DNA from: a virus
Strand: one strand, 5' to 3'
IMG/VR virus record: IMGVR_UViG_3300042888_000786
Location: 1 to 44,823 of that record
Length of the DNA: 44,823 nucleotides
The notes beneath the pieces were generated by a model that searched no databases, was not told the DNA's origin, and worked only from the letters and a program-made list of their open reading frames with translations. The position numbers were made by a program, and so were the translations under genes. Every line of letters starts with the position of its first letter. Position 1 is the stretch's first letter. Below are positions 1-8,885 of this stretch, piece by piece.

Positions 1-198
1 GACAGGGATTCTTGCTTTTAGTTGACCTACGCCCTCGATGGCTCTTGCAGCGTTCGAATGACCATAGATGGCCGTCTGCTTAGCGTCAGACTTAGCCTTG
101 ATTTCTTGTTGATTCCAACCGAAACGAAGTTCCCTCTCAACCTCCTTGCGGAGATTGGAGGGAATCACGTCAGCCAGACTTTGAATAAAGTCCGACAC
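1..198 (-). CDS. Partial second allele of the 123-aa capsid-adjacent protein
   Basis: This is the first 66 codons of the gene present in full at 44378-44749, cut by the window edge. The start codon at 198 corresponds to 44749. Twelve of the 13 differences from the right-hand copy fall at third codon positions. The only second-position change, at base 44, turns Lys (AAA, right copy) into Arg (AGA, here). The reading frame is therefore under purifying selection and the two copies are natural alleles rather than assembly noise. It lies five bases downstream of the capsid gene in the late operon. Function unknown; see the full copy. Confidence 0.85.
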   Translation of the reverse strand, partial: MSDFIQSLADVIPSNLRKEVERELRFGWNQQEIKAKSDAKQTAIYGHSNAARAIEGVGQLKARIPV

Positions 199-272
199 CT
201 CGCTTACGAGAGGTCCAACTTACCGAAGGCAAGCGGGTTGTGGACAACGAGGCCAGCGACGGCTTCGATGAG
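1..272. repeat. Left copy of the contig terminal overlap
   Basis: These 272 bases align without gaps to the last 272 bases (44552-44823). I count 13 mismatches, all within positions 1-145, and an exact match from 146 to 272. This is best read as the overlap of a circular or circularly permuted genome whose two ends were assembled from two close strains. A biological terminal repeat is less likely because the copies differ. Confidence 0.9.
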
Positions 273-1274
273 GCGAGCAGGGCCACCACCGTTATCGGGG
301 AGGTTGGTCACTTCGGCAACATTGCCACCGTAGCGAACTTCCACCATGTCAAACGGAATGATGTAACCGACCTTATGGTTCTTGAGGAACAGGGACGGAT
401 GCAGTCTCAGACCACCGAAATCGCCTTCGAAGAGGTCAATCGAGGAGGTGTAAGACGAATCAGCAGCGTTACGATTGAACGTTCTGTTCGACTCCAGCGG
501 GTTAGTAGCACCAGATTCCTTCGTGGTATAGACGAGGTTCGTGAACGCTCTCTTCAGCAGGGGGCCACCGAGGAGGTCGTAGGTTCTGAACTGACCAGTC
601 TGCTTATAGATGGACGTAAGGACGTTCTGAATCTGAGTCTCGGAGAGGTCAGCAAGAGCACCTTCGGCAATCGAAGAGTTGGTAGCGTCAACAGCGTCAT
701 AGGGAACGCAGAACTCGTCCGGAACGATTGTGGCATTCTCGTTCGTGTCCTTATCAGCAGCCTTGACAATCCACTTATCCAGACCACGGGTCTTGTAAGG
801 GACAACAGAGCCACCGACAGTCTTTTCGGCCTGAGAAACGTTATCGGAGCAGAACGTCTTTTCCATGTCACGCTTCAGCATCGTAATAGCCTTGGCGACA
901 TTGTTGGCGAGTTCATCCTTCACACCAGCGATGTTCGTGACAGAAGACTGGGTGAGTTTGGAAACTCGGGTCTGTCTGCGGAAAATCTGGATGAAAGCGG
1001 CGAGTTCGTTACGATACTGCTTGGTGTCAGTCTTGACGAAGTTCTCGAAGTCAGCGTTGGTCACGTCCGTGCCATCGACAACACCATCTGTCTTCGGTTC
1101 GGGGAGAGAGTCAACCTGCCAGCGGAACAGGGTTTGTTGGGGCTGGGAACCCTTCTTCGCCATAGAGGTAAAGGGGGTGTCCTTCGCATCAACGAGGGAG
1201 ATAAGGTTAGCAATTTCTTCACGGCGACCAAGTTTGTTGGCGGCGGAAAGACTGCGTTCTGTGAGCATAGCCAT
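204..1274 (-). CDS. Major capsid protein, SU10 type
   Basis: A 356-aa protein that would form the icosahedral shell. The N-terminal third carries the pattern I know from the SU10/DUF5309 capsid family: 'RREEIANLISLVDAKDTPF' at residues 18-36, a W-containing strand with 'DSLPEP', an acidic 'VVDGTDV' loop, and later a helix with 'LKRDMEKTF'. It follows the scaffold-like gene and portal in transcription order, the usual podovirus head order. The start ATG has no Shine-Dalgarno; the leader instead contains CCCCTAA-type runs. A second ATG lies two codons downstream (MAM), so the exact start could be either. The family call is firm; no other function seems plausible. Confidence 0.9.
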   Translation of the reverse strand: MAMLTERSLSAANKLGRREEIANLISLVDAKDTPFTSMAKKGSQPQQTLFRWQVDSLPEPKTDGVVDGTDVTNADFENFVKTDTKQYRNELAAFIQIFRRQTRVSKLTQSSVTNIAGVKDELANNVAKAITMLKRDMEKTFCSDNVSQAEKTVGGSVVPYKTRGLDKWIVKAADKDTNENATIVPDEFCVPYDAVDATNSSIAEGALADLSETQIQNVLTSIYKQTGQFRTYDLLGGPLLKRAFTNLVYTTKESGATNPLESNRTFNRNAADSSYTSSIDLFEGDFGGLRLHPSLFLKNHKVGYIIPFDMVEVRYGGNVAEVTNLPDNGGGPARLIEAVAGLVVHNPLAFGKLDLS

Positions 1275-1303
1275 AGTAGTGGATATTTAGGGGTTAGGGG
1301 GGG

Positions 1304-2308
1304 TTAGAGGTATTTTGATACCACTCTCTTCAGGTCTTCACGGCTTCCAGTTTTTGCAAATCTGGATTCAACACTTCTTGCAGAGGCATCATTTCTGCTT
1401 GATTGTGTTTGTGTAGAGGTAGGCTTAACCGAAAGTTGCGGGGACTGCTTGATAGCAACACCCTTCTTTCCGATTTGACTGGTTCTGGCTGTATAGCCAC
1501 GAACGTAGTCGCCAATGAACAATTCGAAATCCGGGAAACGCTTAAACTGGGGGAACGTCTTCAGAACCTGCTGGGCTAACTTGTATTCGCTCGATTCCTT
1601 GTTTTTAAGCCAAGGATACGATTCGACTGCAACAGGCTTCCATTGTTCTCTTGCCTTGACAAACTCCAATTGCTTGGGGAGGTGAACCTCCATCGCTTGC
1701 ATGGCATTGAGTTTCATATTTCTGACTTGTTCAGAGTCAAAGTATGTTTCTCCAATCTGGAAACCCTCTGGGTTCGCTTCGCACTTATATCTGATTTGTC
1801 TCGCCTGTTCATACTCGCCCTTGATAGCATCGTGTGTAGTGAGGTCCGCAAAGGGGCTATCAGCCGTAGGCTGCACCGCTTCACTAGTCTTCTCAAACTC
1901 GCTAATCTTGGTCTTGTATTCCTCGACTTCTTGCTTCATCGCTTCAACTTGCTCTTCAGCAGTCTTACGCAACGCAGTAAGTTTGTCGATACGCTTCTGA
2001 ACACCGGTCTGTTCTTGTTCATTATCATCCGTCTCTACTTGTGAAAGAACATCTTCGCCATCCTCTGCCGTGGGGGTGCTTTCGGTATCTTCAACTAGGC
2101 CGTCACCCAGTTCGTCAACTTGTTCACCCTTGTCTTCCGTTTGGACTTCTCCCTCTTGTTCAACAGGCTCGGGATTGCCTTCATCTTGTTCGTCGGAGAA
2201 CAGTATGCCTCGTAATTGGCTCACAAGGGTTTCTTCAGTTTGAGTGCTTCCGATAGCACTTTCCACGGGATTTATTGCCTCTCCGTTATCGGCATTGGTT
2301 GTAGTCAT
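1304..2308 (-). CDS. Scaffolding-like acidic coiled-coil protein
   Basis: A 334-aa protein directly upstream of the capsid gene (29-bp gap), where capsid scaffolds normally lie. The first 110 residues are very acidic and rich in E, Q and D. Residues about 105-150 look like a coiled coil (heptad-like 'KTAEEQVEAMKQEVEEYKTK'). The C-terminal 60 residues are basic, with a 'SRFAKTGSREDLKRVVSKYL' tail of the kind that docks capsid subunits. Acidic N-terminus, coiled coil and basic C-terminus together match phage scaffolds in general, though I recognise no named family. Scaffold is inferred from composition and position. Confidence 0.7.
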   Translation of the reverse strand: MTTTNADNGEAINPVESAIGSTQTEETLVSQLRGILFSDEQDEGNPEPVEQEGEVQTEDKGEQVDELGDGLVEDTESTPTAEDGEDVLSQVETDDNEQEQTGVQKRIDKLTALRKTAEEQVEAMKQEVEEYKTKISEFEKTSEAVQPTADSPFADLTTHDAIKGEYEQARQIRYKCEANPEGFQIGETYFDSEQVRNMKLNAMQAMEVHLPKQLEFVKAREQWKPVAVESYPWLKNKESSEYKLAQQVLKTFPQFKRFPDFELFIGDYVRGYTARTSQIGKKGVAIKQSPQLSVKPTSTQTQSSRNDASARSVESRFAKTGSREDLKRVVSKYL

Positions 2309-2346
2309 CAGTCAGCGTTTAGAGTTCGCAGAAACTTAATTTGTAA

Positions 2347-2363
2347 GTTAATCATTGATTAAC
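2347..2363. repeat. Perfect 17-bp inverted repeat upstream of the scaffold gene
   Basis: GTTAATCA, one base, TGATTAAC: 8-bp arms with a single central base, in the 60-bp gap between the 86-aa gene and the scaffold gene. It has no following U-run. The symmetry is operator-like, or it may be a small hairpin that adjusts expression of scaffold and capsid relative to portal. Role inferred. Confidence 0.55.
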
Positions 2364-2368
2364 ACTTG

Positions 2369-2629
2369 TCAAGAACCTTTTCTGTTAGACAAGCGAAGTG
2401 CTTCCTCCCTTGTCTGTTCAAGCAGGTCTTTAATATACACAAGTCCGTCAGCACGACCGGATTGGTGTGCTCGCTTTGACTCGTCGATAGATTGACTAAT
2501 GGCAGTTTCGCTTTCTTGCTTAATTGCTTCATCGAGTATCCACATAACCGAGTTCCACAGTTCGCTCTCTGAAAAGAGAAGCGAGCGTTGAACCTTGTTC
2601 TTGATTTCCGTCTTCTGTTGTTCGGTCAT
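2369..2629 (-). CDS. Small helical protein between portal and scaffold
   Basis: An 86-aa, charged, probably all-helical protein ('DEAIKQESETAISQSIDESKRAHQSG'), encoded three bases downstream of the portal stop and upstream of the scaffold-like gene. I recognise no family. Small helical proteins at this place in podovirus late operons are often head or connector accessory proteins, but that is position only. No signal peptide, membrane segment or cysteine. Confidence 0.7.
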   Translation of the reverse strand: MTEQQKTEIKNKVQRSLLFSESELWNSVMWILDEAIKQESETAISQSIDESKRAHQSGRADGLVYIKDLLEQTREEALRLSNRKGS

Positions 2630-2632
2630 AGA

Positions 2633-4834
2633 TTATTGAGGCTGTTGACCCATGCCGACAGGATTGATGGCCTGTTGCATCTCTGCGGGCTCTATAAGTT
2701 CTTGCTGCTCACCGGCTTGCGCTTGTTGAGCGAACTGGTTGCCGACCGGAGAAACGCCAGTTCTGCCAATTTGAGCATTTTGTTGCTGGCTAATTGACAT
2801 CTGGAGGTTCTTGGAATAATTCTGGAGAAGGGCTTGGAACACAGGGTCACCCTGCGAGGCCTGTTGAGCCTTCGGGTTCTTGGACATGATATCCTGCATC
2901 GCTTGCATCTTCTGATTCGCTTGCGGGTCATTCTCGGTGTATTGAGCCTCAAGACCTAGCATCATCATTCCAAGGTCATTCTGAACTTCCTTATATTGCT
3001 TCTGGGTAGCAGTCTTCTGGTCAACGAGAATGTCCTTGGCTGTTTCGGGGGCGATAGCCTCTGCCATAGCCTTAATCAACTTGGCTCTGTCGATTGCACC
3101 AACCGAGTCCATCGGAAGGACGAACTGGTTAAGCGTCTTCAACTTCTCGAGGACGTAATCAGTATCGTGCTCTCTAATGTCGAACTTAACCATGAAGTCG
3201 AACTGTCCGTGATTGTCGGTAAAGTTGGTATCAATCGGGATGCCGGCAATTCTCTCGATTTCCTCGGGCAGAAGATACTGCATCGAAAGAGAGAACAACT
3301 GCTTATAGACAACGCTCCAGCAAAGGAAGAAGTTGTTGACCATAAACTGCTGGGTCATTTGAGTCTGTGTCGGAACAACCTCCGGGTGGTAAAGGCCGAA
3401 CTCTTGAGCAACCTTGAGTTCAATCTTCTCCATCAGTGCAAAAGCAGTAGCAGGTGTTCCGCTTGGGCCAGAAAGATACTGATACTCGTCAGGCTGTCTG
3501 ACAGGGAGTAGTTGACCAGGACCGATGCGTGTCTGATTGGCAAGGCGGTTCTTGACCATCAGCGGAGGGCTGACCTCGATTGCGGTTCTGTCTCTGATGG
3601 CATCCTTTTGAGCCTTCAGTTCTTCCTGTTCGGTGTAAAGGAGTTCCGGAACGCCTCTGGACTCGACGATAGAGCGTCGGAGTCTTTCTCTTCTGAACTC
3701 AACAAAGGGATACTCGCCGTGGGCATAGTCGAGAATCTCGTGCTTGCCGTAAAGGTGTTCTTCGACTGTCGGGCAAAAGACTGTGTAATAGATAGCGGAG
3801 TTGTTATTCTTGTCCAATTGCTTGGCGTATGAATACACGACTTCTATGAGGTTATTGGCCTTTTCGATGGCATTCGGGACAGTGTTGATAAGCGGGATAA
3901 TCTGCGAATCCTGCAGGTATCCAGTCTTGCCAGCGGTATTAACCGCAGCGTCCATAAAGTCTTCATCCCAGTTCTCGGACTTTCCGATGCTTCTGAACTG
4001 AACCTCGGACATAAACACTCTTCGGAAGATAACTCTGGCATCTTGAATGTCCACAGTCTCGGGCGGGAAGGAGATTTCATCAAACGGCTTGAGGGCAGCG
4101 ACCACAGGCAGGTTTTTGGAAATATAGGGCTGTTGGTATTCGGACCAGCCTTGAGTGGCAAGGTTGCGACAAATCTTCTTTGCATCAGACTCTTCACACA
4201 TCAGAGCCTGTTGAATAATCATTCTACCAAGGTCAGAGTCCGGGTCGGACTGGATTGACTGAATCGCTTGCATCATCATACCATCGCCCTGTTGGGCTGT
4301 CTGGAGCAGGTCTTCAATCTTGATGATTTCGTTTCTCTTGGAAATCTTTCTGTCCCAGCCGATATGGACGGCAGACCAACCAAATTGCATCGTGTATTGA
4401 ACCCAGAGTTCAGCCTCTCTTGTAAGTTCGGCTCTAATCTTGTTCTCTACAATCCACTGCATCAGCGTCTGGGCTGCGGAGGCAATCTGAGCATCTCTCA
4501 TCTCAACGCCGGAAACTCTGATGTTGGCACGGCTCCAACTGGTCATGAGCAGGATTACAAGTTGATTAATGGTGTCGTCAATAAGTCTGACTCTGACATC
4601 AGACGCACCCTCGAAAGGAAACGGCTCAAAGCCAAGAGCGTCTTCGTGCTTTCTGCCATCGTCGGACTGGCCTTCCCAGCGACACATTCGCTGGTCGTCA
4701 GAAGTTGTCAGTCTGGACATATTGCCACCATAGAACAGGGAGCGATGCAACTCGTCATTGAGATATTGCACGTCAGGTTCGTCGCTCGCTCGGGTAATCT
4801 TGTCCATCCCGTTCTTCCAAAATTGTTCAGACAT
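2633..4834 (-). CDS. Portal protein
   Basis: A 733-aa protein expected to form the dodecameric portal through which DNA is packaged and ejected. It fits podovirus portals by length, by its position directly after the large terminase, and by its layout: an N-terminal region with 'FEGASDVRVRLIDDTINQLVILLM', a long helical body ('LVQYTMQFGWSAVHIGWDRK'-like segment), and a Gln/Met-rich C-terminal tail from about residue 640 (for example 'AQQAQAGEQQEL'). The start ATG follows a 30-bp leader with no Shine-Dalgarno. Portal is the strong call, although I cannot name the nearest subfamily. Confidence 0.85.
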   Translation of the reverse strand: MSEQFWKNGMDKITRASDEPDVQYLNDELHRSLFYGGNMSRLTTSDDQRMCRWEGQSDDGRKHEDALGFEPFPFEGASDVRVRLIDDTINQLVILLMTSWSRANIRVSGVEMRDAQIASAAQTLMQWIVENKIRAELTREAELWVQYTMQFGWSAVHIGWDRKISKRNEIIKIEDLLQTAQQGDGMMMQAIQSIQSDPDSDLGRMIIQQALMCEESDAKKICRNLATQGWSEYQQPYISKNLPVVAALKPFDEISFPPETVDIQDARVIFRRVFMSEVQFRSIGKSENWDEDFMDAAVNTAGKTGYLQDSQIIPLINTVPNAIEKANNLIEVVYSYAKQLDKNNNSAIYYTVFCPTVEEHLYGKHEILDYAHGEYPFVEFRRERLRRSIVESRGVPELLYTEQEELKAQKDAIRDRTAIEVSPPLMVKNRLANQTRIGPGQLLPVRQPDEYQYLSGPSGTPATAFALMEKIELKVAQEFGLYHPEVVPTQTQMTQQFMVNNFFLCWSVVYKQLFSLSMQYLLPEEIERIAGIPIDTNFTDNHGQFDFMVKFDIREHDTDYVLEKLKTLNQFVLPMDSVGAIDRAKLIKAMAEAIAPETAKDILVDQKTATQKQYKEVQNDLGMMMLGLEAQYTENDPQANQKMQAMQDIMSKNPKAQQASQGDPVFQALLQNYSKNLQMSISQQQNAQIGRTGVSPVGNQFAQQAQAGEQQELIEPAEMQQAINPVGMGQQPQ

Positions 4835-4864
4835 AGTAATTGTTTATCAATAGTTGTGAAAAAA

Positions 4865-6484
4865 TCAATAAGAACCTCCACCATATGGTTTATAGGCATC
4901 TTCTGATTCAAATACAGGATTCATCACTACGATGTAGCGAAGAGCGTCAATCGGGTCTTTCGCAGCACCCTTGTCTCCGTCGCCACCAGTCCACTCTCTC
5001 ATAGAGTAGATAAGGTTTTGACACTTATCGGAGATGAACAACTTCGGCTTGTTGATATATGTGATTGGTTCGGACTGGTCAAAGTATAGCCAGTCGTTGA
5101 TTATTGACACGCCTTGGTCAATCTTGACACCGGCAGCAGGCTTGAAGAACATCGGGTTGTCTCCGTCATTGAGGAGGTCAATGAGTGTGAACCCGCCTTC
5201 TTTTCCGATTGCCTGTGTAGCACCTGCTCTCGGGTCAATGTAACGCTCGGCTATTTCTTCTCCTTGCCCTTCAAAGTCTCGAATAAGTCCTTTATACTCG
5301 TCAATACCGCGACCAGCACTCGAACGCTGTGCAGGGCCTTCTCTGCCATCTGCTTTAGAGTCGGGAAGTGCCCACTCGCCATACGTCTCGTCCGGGAACT
5401 CACGATAGATGTAGAAGTCCCCTTCCTTCGTTGCCCTGCACCAGAGCATGAACCAGTTTCTCGCCCCCGCCGGGTCGCACGACATATAGTTTGTCCCTTC
5501 TTGCGGGATTTTGTCTTCTTTGATGATGTGGGCTTCCGAGAACATCGGGAATTGGGAGCCGACAAGGGCTTGTGCCCATCCATACGCTCTGATTTTCTTT
5601 TCATAGTCGGTTTTGTTGTCCAACTGCTTCACCATCTGGTCAAATGGGGAATATACGTTGAATTTGGAGTGAAACCAAATGATTCCAGAGGTCTTGGAGC
5701 GACCTTCAGCCAAATATGGCATATGACCCCTTGGGCAACCAGAGACGTGTATCAGGGTTTGCGGAAGAATGTCCGCTTTCATTGTTTTCGTGAACTTACA
5801 GCCGTTCACATACTCTTTGACGACCTGCGAAAAGCCACCGATGGGTGTAAATGTGATTAACAATCTGCCACGGCGGGTAAGAATACGATATCTGAGCGTC
5901 TGAACCCAGTCGAGAGGCACAAGTTCATCGCACCAGATGAAATCTGGCTCACCACCTTCGATAACAACCTTGTCCTGTGCATAATTCATGAAAATGCACT
6001 GACTTCCATTGGGGAAAACAAAGGAATTATGCGAAAAGCCATTCTTTAGGCTGTATTGGATATTGGTTATCCTGCCTTTCTTCATTGTTTTGTATTCCGA
6101 AGGGATATATTTCCAGATTACGTTCTGTTGCATCTGAACAGACGACATGGAAGTAGTATGAATACACCATACGATGGAGTTCGGCTTGTTGCATAGGGTA
6201 AATATTGCTCTTTTGGCTGCATATTCCGTCTTTCCGGCTCGGTTTCCTCCCAGAATCAGCAGTTCTTCCTTGTTTTTGAGCATCTCATCGGCATCCCTCC
6301 AGTGGAAAGGCTCATAGCCGTGACGATAAGGGTCTTCTTTTTCAGCAGTAATCTTATCTTCTCGGAGTTGAATGAGTTCTACAACCTTGTCTGCACCATC
6401 TCTCTCTATCATCAGACGCAAGGCTTCCTCCGTCGGCTTGACGAGCAACGGATGGTCGCTCATCTTGTCTAGAATTGAACTCAT
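4865..6484 (-). CDS. terL: Terminase large subunit
   Basis: A 539-aa packaging motor and headful/site nuclease. The N-terminal ATPase shows Walker A 'GGNRAGKT' at residues 79-86, Walker B 'FIWCDE' ending at D186-E187, and a coupling motif 'TFTP' at 211-214. The C-terminal half carries a nuclease-type start, 'MSCDPAGARNWFMLW', and the typical late 'DALRYIVV' near the end, both with the conserved Asp. The start overlaps the preceding stop in an ATGA. No clear small terminase lies next to it. The HTH protein at 17138-17626 or one of the small genes at 7.9-8.8 kb could fill that role. Confidence 0.93.
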   Translation of the reverse strand: MSSILDKMSDHPLLVKPTEEALRLMIERDGADKVVELIQLREDKITAEKEDPYRHGYEPFHWRDADEMLKNKEELLILGGNRAGKTEYAAKRAIFTLCNKPNSIVWCIHTTSMSSVQMQQNVIWKYIPSEYKTMKKGRITNIQYSLKNGFSHNSFVFPNGSQCIFMNYAQDKVVIEGGEPDFIWCDELVPLDWVQTLRYRILTRRGRLLITFTPIGGFSQVVKEYVNGCKFTKTMKADILPQTLIHVSGCPRGHMPYLAEGRSKTSGIIWFHSKFNVYSPFDQMVKQLDNKTDYEKKIRAYGWAQALVGSQFPMFSEAHIIKEDKIPQEGTNYMSCDPAGARNWFMLWCRATKEGDFYIYREFPDETYGEWALPDSKADGREGPAQRSSAGRGIDEYKGLIRDFEGQGEEIAERYIDPRAGATQAIGKEGGFTLIDLLNDGDNPMFFKPAAGVKIDQGVSIINDWLYFDQSEPITYINKPKLFISDKCQNLIYSMREWTGGDGDKGAAKDPIDALRYIVVMNPVFESEDAYKPYGGGSY

Positions 6485-7920
6485 TTAGAGTTGTTCCAGA
6501 AGGGTGAATTGGTGACATTCATCTCAACTTCCTTAGACTTCTTCATTCTTTCACGTAGAATCTTGGCAACTCTGTCTTCTTCTTTTCTAATGCCCGGGAA
6601 ATCCACTTCAAGTTCAGCCATTTGTGCCTTGCTAATTGCATCGACCAACGGCTTGTTGCTACTTCTTCCAGACATTATGTCTTCAACTTCTCTTTTTCTG
6701 TCCCAGTCGCTAGGTGTCATGCTTTTCATCTTTTCTTGGAATGCGTCGTTGCTATTTTTACGCTGTCTTTCAAAGGGGGTCATTCTATCGGGCGAGCGTT
6801 GTCTTATTACTTCATTCGGGTCACGCTCTGGAGCACCAAGTTCTTCGACTGCACCAACAAATCTTTCGTAAAGTGCAAACTTAGCAGCACCGAGAACTAT
6901 ATCGCCAGCAGTTCCGGCAACCGCCTGTGGCAGAGAGTCTCCTTCGTCCATTTTTTGCTTAACCATAACGCCACCAAGTCCAGCAGCAAGAACTCCTGGC
7001 ACTTTTGACTTCAGGCTTTGGTTAACGCTGGCTCTGAAAGGAGCGTCATTAACATACTTGCTCTGAAACATCTTGATTTGGTCAGACTTAATCTTCAAAT
7101 CTCTGGCAGCGTTGTCAGCAATGTCGTCAAGAAATTGACCAGGAAAACCAGAAAGCAAATACGGACCCTTAGGGCCAGCAAATCCTCTACCCTTTAAGTC
7201 TGCATCCCAATTGCCCATTGAGCCTTCAAGCCTGAGTCTGGCAGTTTCTCTTAATGCAAGATTTTCAGCGGTTGGAGGAAGTCTTCCACTTCCAATGCCT
7301 CTGTCTATCATTGCAAAGTCTCTTGAATCCTGTTCAACTATCTCAGCGTCAGCATTTGCGGCAGCGTCGTGTGTTCTCAGATTGTTTATTCCAATTTGTC
7401 TATTATACGCATCCTGCAACTCAATTGATTCTATCTTGAATCCCTCTGCTGCATTTGAATATCTGTGAAATTTATTGCCAAGTTCTTCGATTCCACGTCT
7501 GATTGCATTTCTTGTAGCCTCGCTTGCATTGGGACTATCTGGCATATTTGCAAGCATTTTCCAGTTTTGTTCAACATCATTAGCAAGCATTTCATTTCTA
7601 GCAAACTGAGAGTATGCGTAATTGGGGTCTCTTGCCGAATTTAAGGGAAGAATATTCGTGTCAGAACTTCCATACAACTGGTCAGTTAGTTTTCCAAAAA
7701 ACCACGGCGGGACTTTTGTTGAGTAATGAATTTGGTAAGCAGACGTAGGGTCATTGGGAATGCCCATGTTGATTTTTCGGTATCTGTTATATTGACCGAT
7801 TTCATCCGTTCTGCCTTCCTTTGCTGCGTGCTCAAAGCCACCTTCGTGCATGGCCGACTGATAAGCCGGAGAATACCAATCACTTGAAGGGTCAGTTATG
7901 CTGAAATCTAGATTTGCCAT
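6481..7920 (-). CDS. Unknown 479-aa virion-type protein upstream of terminase
   Basis: I start the gene at the ATG of 'MANLDFSITDPSS' (7920), one base after the stop of the preceding 49-aa gene, rather than at an upstream in-frame start that would overlap that gene out of frame. The protein is hydrophilic, except for a glycine/alanine-rich hydrophobic helix at about residues 325-380 ('PGVLAAGLGGVMV', 'GTAGDIVLGAAKFAL'), followed by a charged coiled-coil-like C-terminus. Such glycine-zipper helices occur in ejected virion proteins that enter membranes, so an internal virion protein is possible. I recognise no family. Its ATGA overlap with terL shows co-translation. Confidence 0.75.
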   Translation of the reverse strand: MANLDFSITDPSSDWYSPAYQSAMHEGGFEHAAKEGRTDEIGQYNRYRKINMGIPNDPTSAYQIHYSTKVPPWFFGKLTDQLYGSSDTNILPLNSARDPNYAYSQFARNEMLANDVEQNWKMLANMPDSPNASEATRNAIRRGIEELGNKFHRYSNAAEGFKIESIELQDAYNRQIGINNLRTHDAAANADAEIVEQDSRDFAMIDRGIGSGRLPPTAENLALRETARLRLEGSMGNWDADLKGRGFAGPKGPYLLSGFPGQFLDDIADNAARDLKIKSDQIKMFQSKYVNDAPFRASVNQSLKSKVPGVLAAGLGGVMVKQKMDEGDSLPQAVAGTAGDIVLGAAKFALYERFVGAVEELGAPERDPNEVIRQRSPDRMTPFERQRKNSNDAFQEKMKSMTPSDWDRKREVEDIMSGRSSNKPLVDAISKAQMAELEVDFPGIRKEEDRVAKILRERMKKSKEVEMNVTNSPFWNNSK

Positions 7921-7921
7921 A

Positions 7922-8071
7922 TTAGCAAGCCCTGCCCTTGTAGTTCTTGCTACGAGAGCCACGAGACTTGCCGTGCATCTTCCCCTCAAGCATCTCCATC
8001 TTGGAGTTAGCCACCTTCTTCTCGGCTGCTTCGTGCTTCTTGGAGTCACTTTCCTTTTTCTCGTTCTTCAT
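7922..8071 (-). CDS. Small basic 49-aa protein in the late operon
   Basis: A short gene: ATG at 8071, stop TAA at 7924-7922. The product begins MKNEKKESDSKKHEAAEK and ends RSKNYKGRAC. It is Lys/Glu-rich and mostly helical, with a basic Arg/Ser/Lys tail. It lies exactly between the 86-aa gene (ends 8092) and the 479-aa gene (starts 7920), fills the gap, and has the A-rich leader of its neighbours. Function unknown. The composition resembles small phage proteins annotated only by position. Coding status is inferred from fit between neighbours, start context and lack of any competing frame. Confidence 0.65.
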   Translation of the reverse strand: MKNEKKESDSKKHEAAEKKVANSKMEMLEGKMHGKSRGSRSKNYKGRAC

Positions 8072-8091
8072 TTGTGATGTAATGTAAATGT

Positions 8092-8352
8092 TTACTTCTT
8101 TTTGTCAACTATTGCCTTCGCTCCGGCCACCGCACAGGCCGAACAGTTATTGAGCAACTTGATATACTCAGAGTCCGCCTCCTTGTTCGTGAAGACCATA
8201 ATGTTGTCGTCATTGTCAGGCATCTTCAGGTATAAAACTCCGCCTATCCCATAATGCTCCAAGTTTAACAGAAACGCTCGGGCATGACCCTCCATCTGTT
8301 CTGCGGCGTGAGCCGCTAGAACTCCATTTTTTTTATTTGGCTTCTTAGGCAT
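8092..8352 (-). CDS. Hypothetical 86-aa protein
   Basis: I take the start as the ATG at 8352 ('MPKKPNKKNG'), which overlaps the upstream gene's stop by eight bases; the longer in-frame version runs far back into that gene. The basic N-terminus is followed by a compact domain ('FLLNLEHYGIGGVLYLKMPDND', 'NIMVFTNK') ending in a Cys/Ala-rich helix and a Lys tail. I recognise no family. Second gene of the late operon. Confidence 0.65.
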   Translation of the reverse strand: MPKKPNKKNGVLAAHAAEQMEGHARAFLLNLEHYGIGGVLYLKMPDNDDNIMVFTNKEADSEYIKLLNNCSACAVAGAKAIVDKKK

Positions 8353-8806
8353 AGATTCGGCCTCGTTCGTCGACTCGGTTGCGGGAGATGAAGCCCTCGG
8401 AGGACTCTTCGACATCGAGAATAAGGTTTAGACGCATATGGGTATTGTCACGGACCTTGACTTTGACCTTCTGACCACGCACCTCACAGTCAACGAGACG
8501 CTTATTGGGATACTTACGCTTGACAACCCCTAGGCATTTCACGATTTGCTTCGGGGCGACCACGGCAGGGGGTGGAGTCACCGGTGCGGAACCACCAGAT
8601 ACGAACTCAGGGGCGGGCTGGAGGCCTTTTGACGACAGTAAGGCTATCACCCCCTTCATCGTCCAGTAAACAGTCGCAGGACGGCTCGAAGATTCAGCCA
8701 CAGTCATCCAGTCAACGCCCACTTGATATGTGTCCGACTTCCGAGCAAGTATCAAATCAACCTTGGTGAACGGATACTCGGCAATAATTTGTTTCTCTTT
8801 GAACAT
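8345..8806 (-). CDS. First gene of the late operon, unknown; possible DNA-binding or regulatory protein
   Basis: The most likely start is the ATG at 8806 ('MFKEKQIIAEYPF'), giving 153 aa. Alternatives are ATG 8830, which adds a CxxC (MCVVC), and GTG 8881. The N-terminal 70 residues look like a small alpha/beta or HTH-like domain ('VDWMTVAESSSRPATVYWTMKGVIALLSSKGL' pattern). A Pro/Ala/Val linker follows, then a basic beta-rich C-terminal domain ('RGQKVKVKVRDNTHMRL'). No family is recognised. It is the first gene after the origin-like element at 8.89-9.00 kb, so it is well placed to be a late regulator. That role is inference from position only. Confidence 0.6.
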   Translation of the reverse strand: MFKEKQIIAEYPFTKVDLILARKSDTYQVGVDWMTVAESSSRPATVYWTMKGVIALLSSKGLQPAPEFVSGGSAPVTPPPAVVAPKQIVKCLGVVKRKYPNKRLVDCEVRGQKVKVKVRDNTHMRLNLILDVEESSEGFISRNRVDERGRIYA

Positions 8807-8885
8807 GGTCGTCCCACAAACTACACACATACCCTCACCTGTCGAATTAAAAATCCATACCCCCCACCTATTTTCTATCACCGCC

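Noticed and set aside
22-333. 103-aa plus-strand ORF at the left end
   Set aside because: It is antisense to the conserved 123-aa gene, whose changes are at wobble positions of the minus strand frame.
240-1307. Long plus-strand ORF opposite the capsid gene
   Set aside because: It is a mirror frame of the capsid gene; the minus-strand product has clear SU10 capsid motifs.
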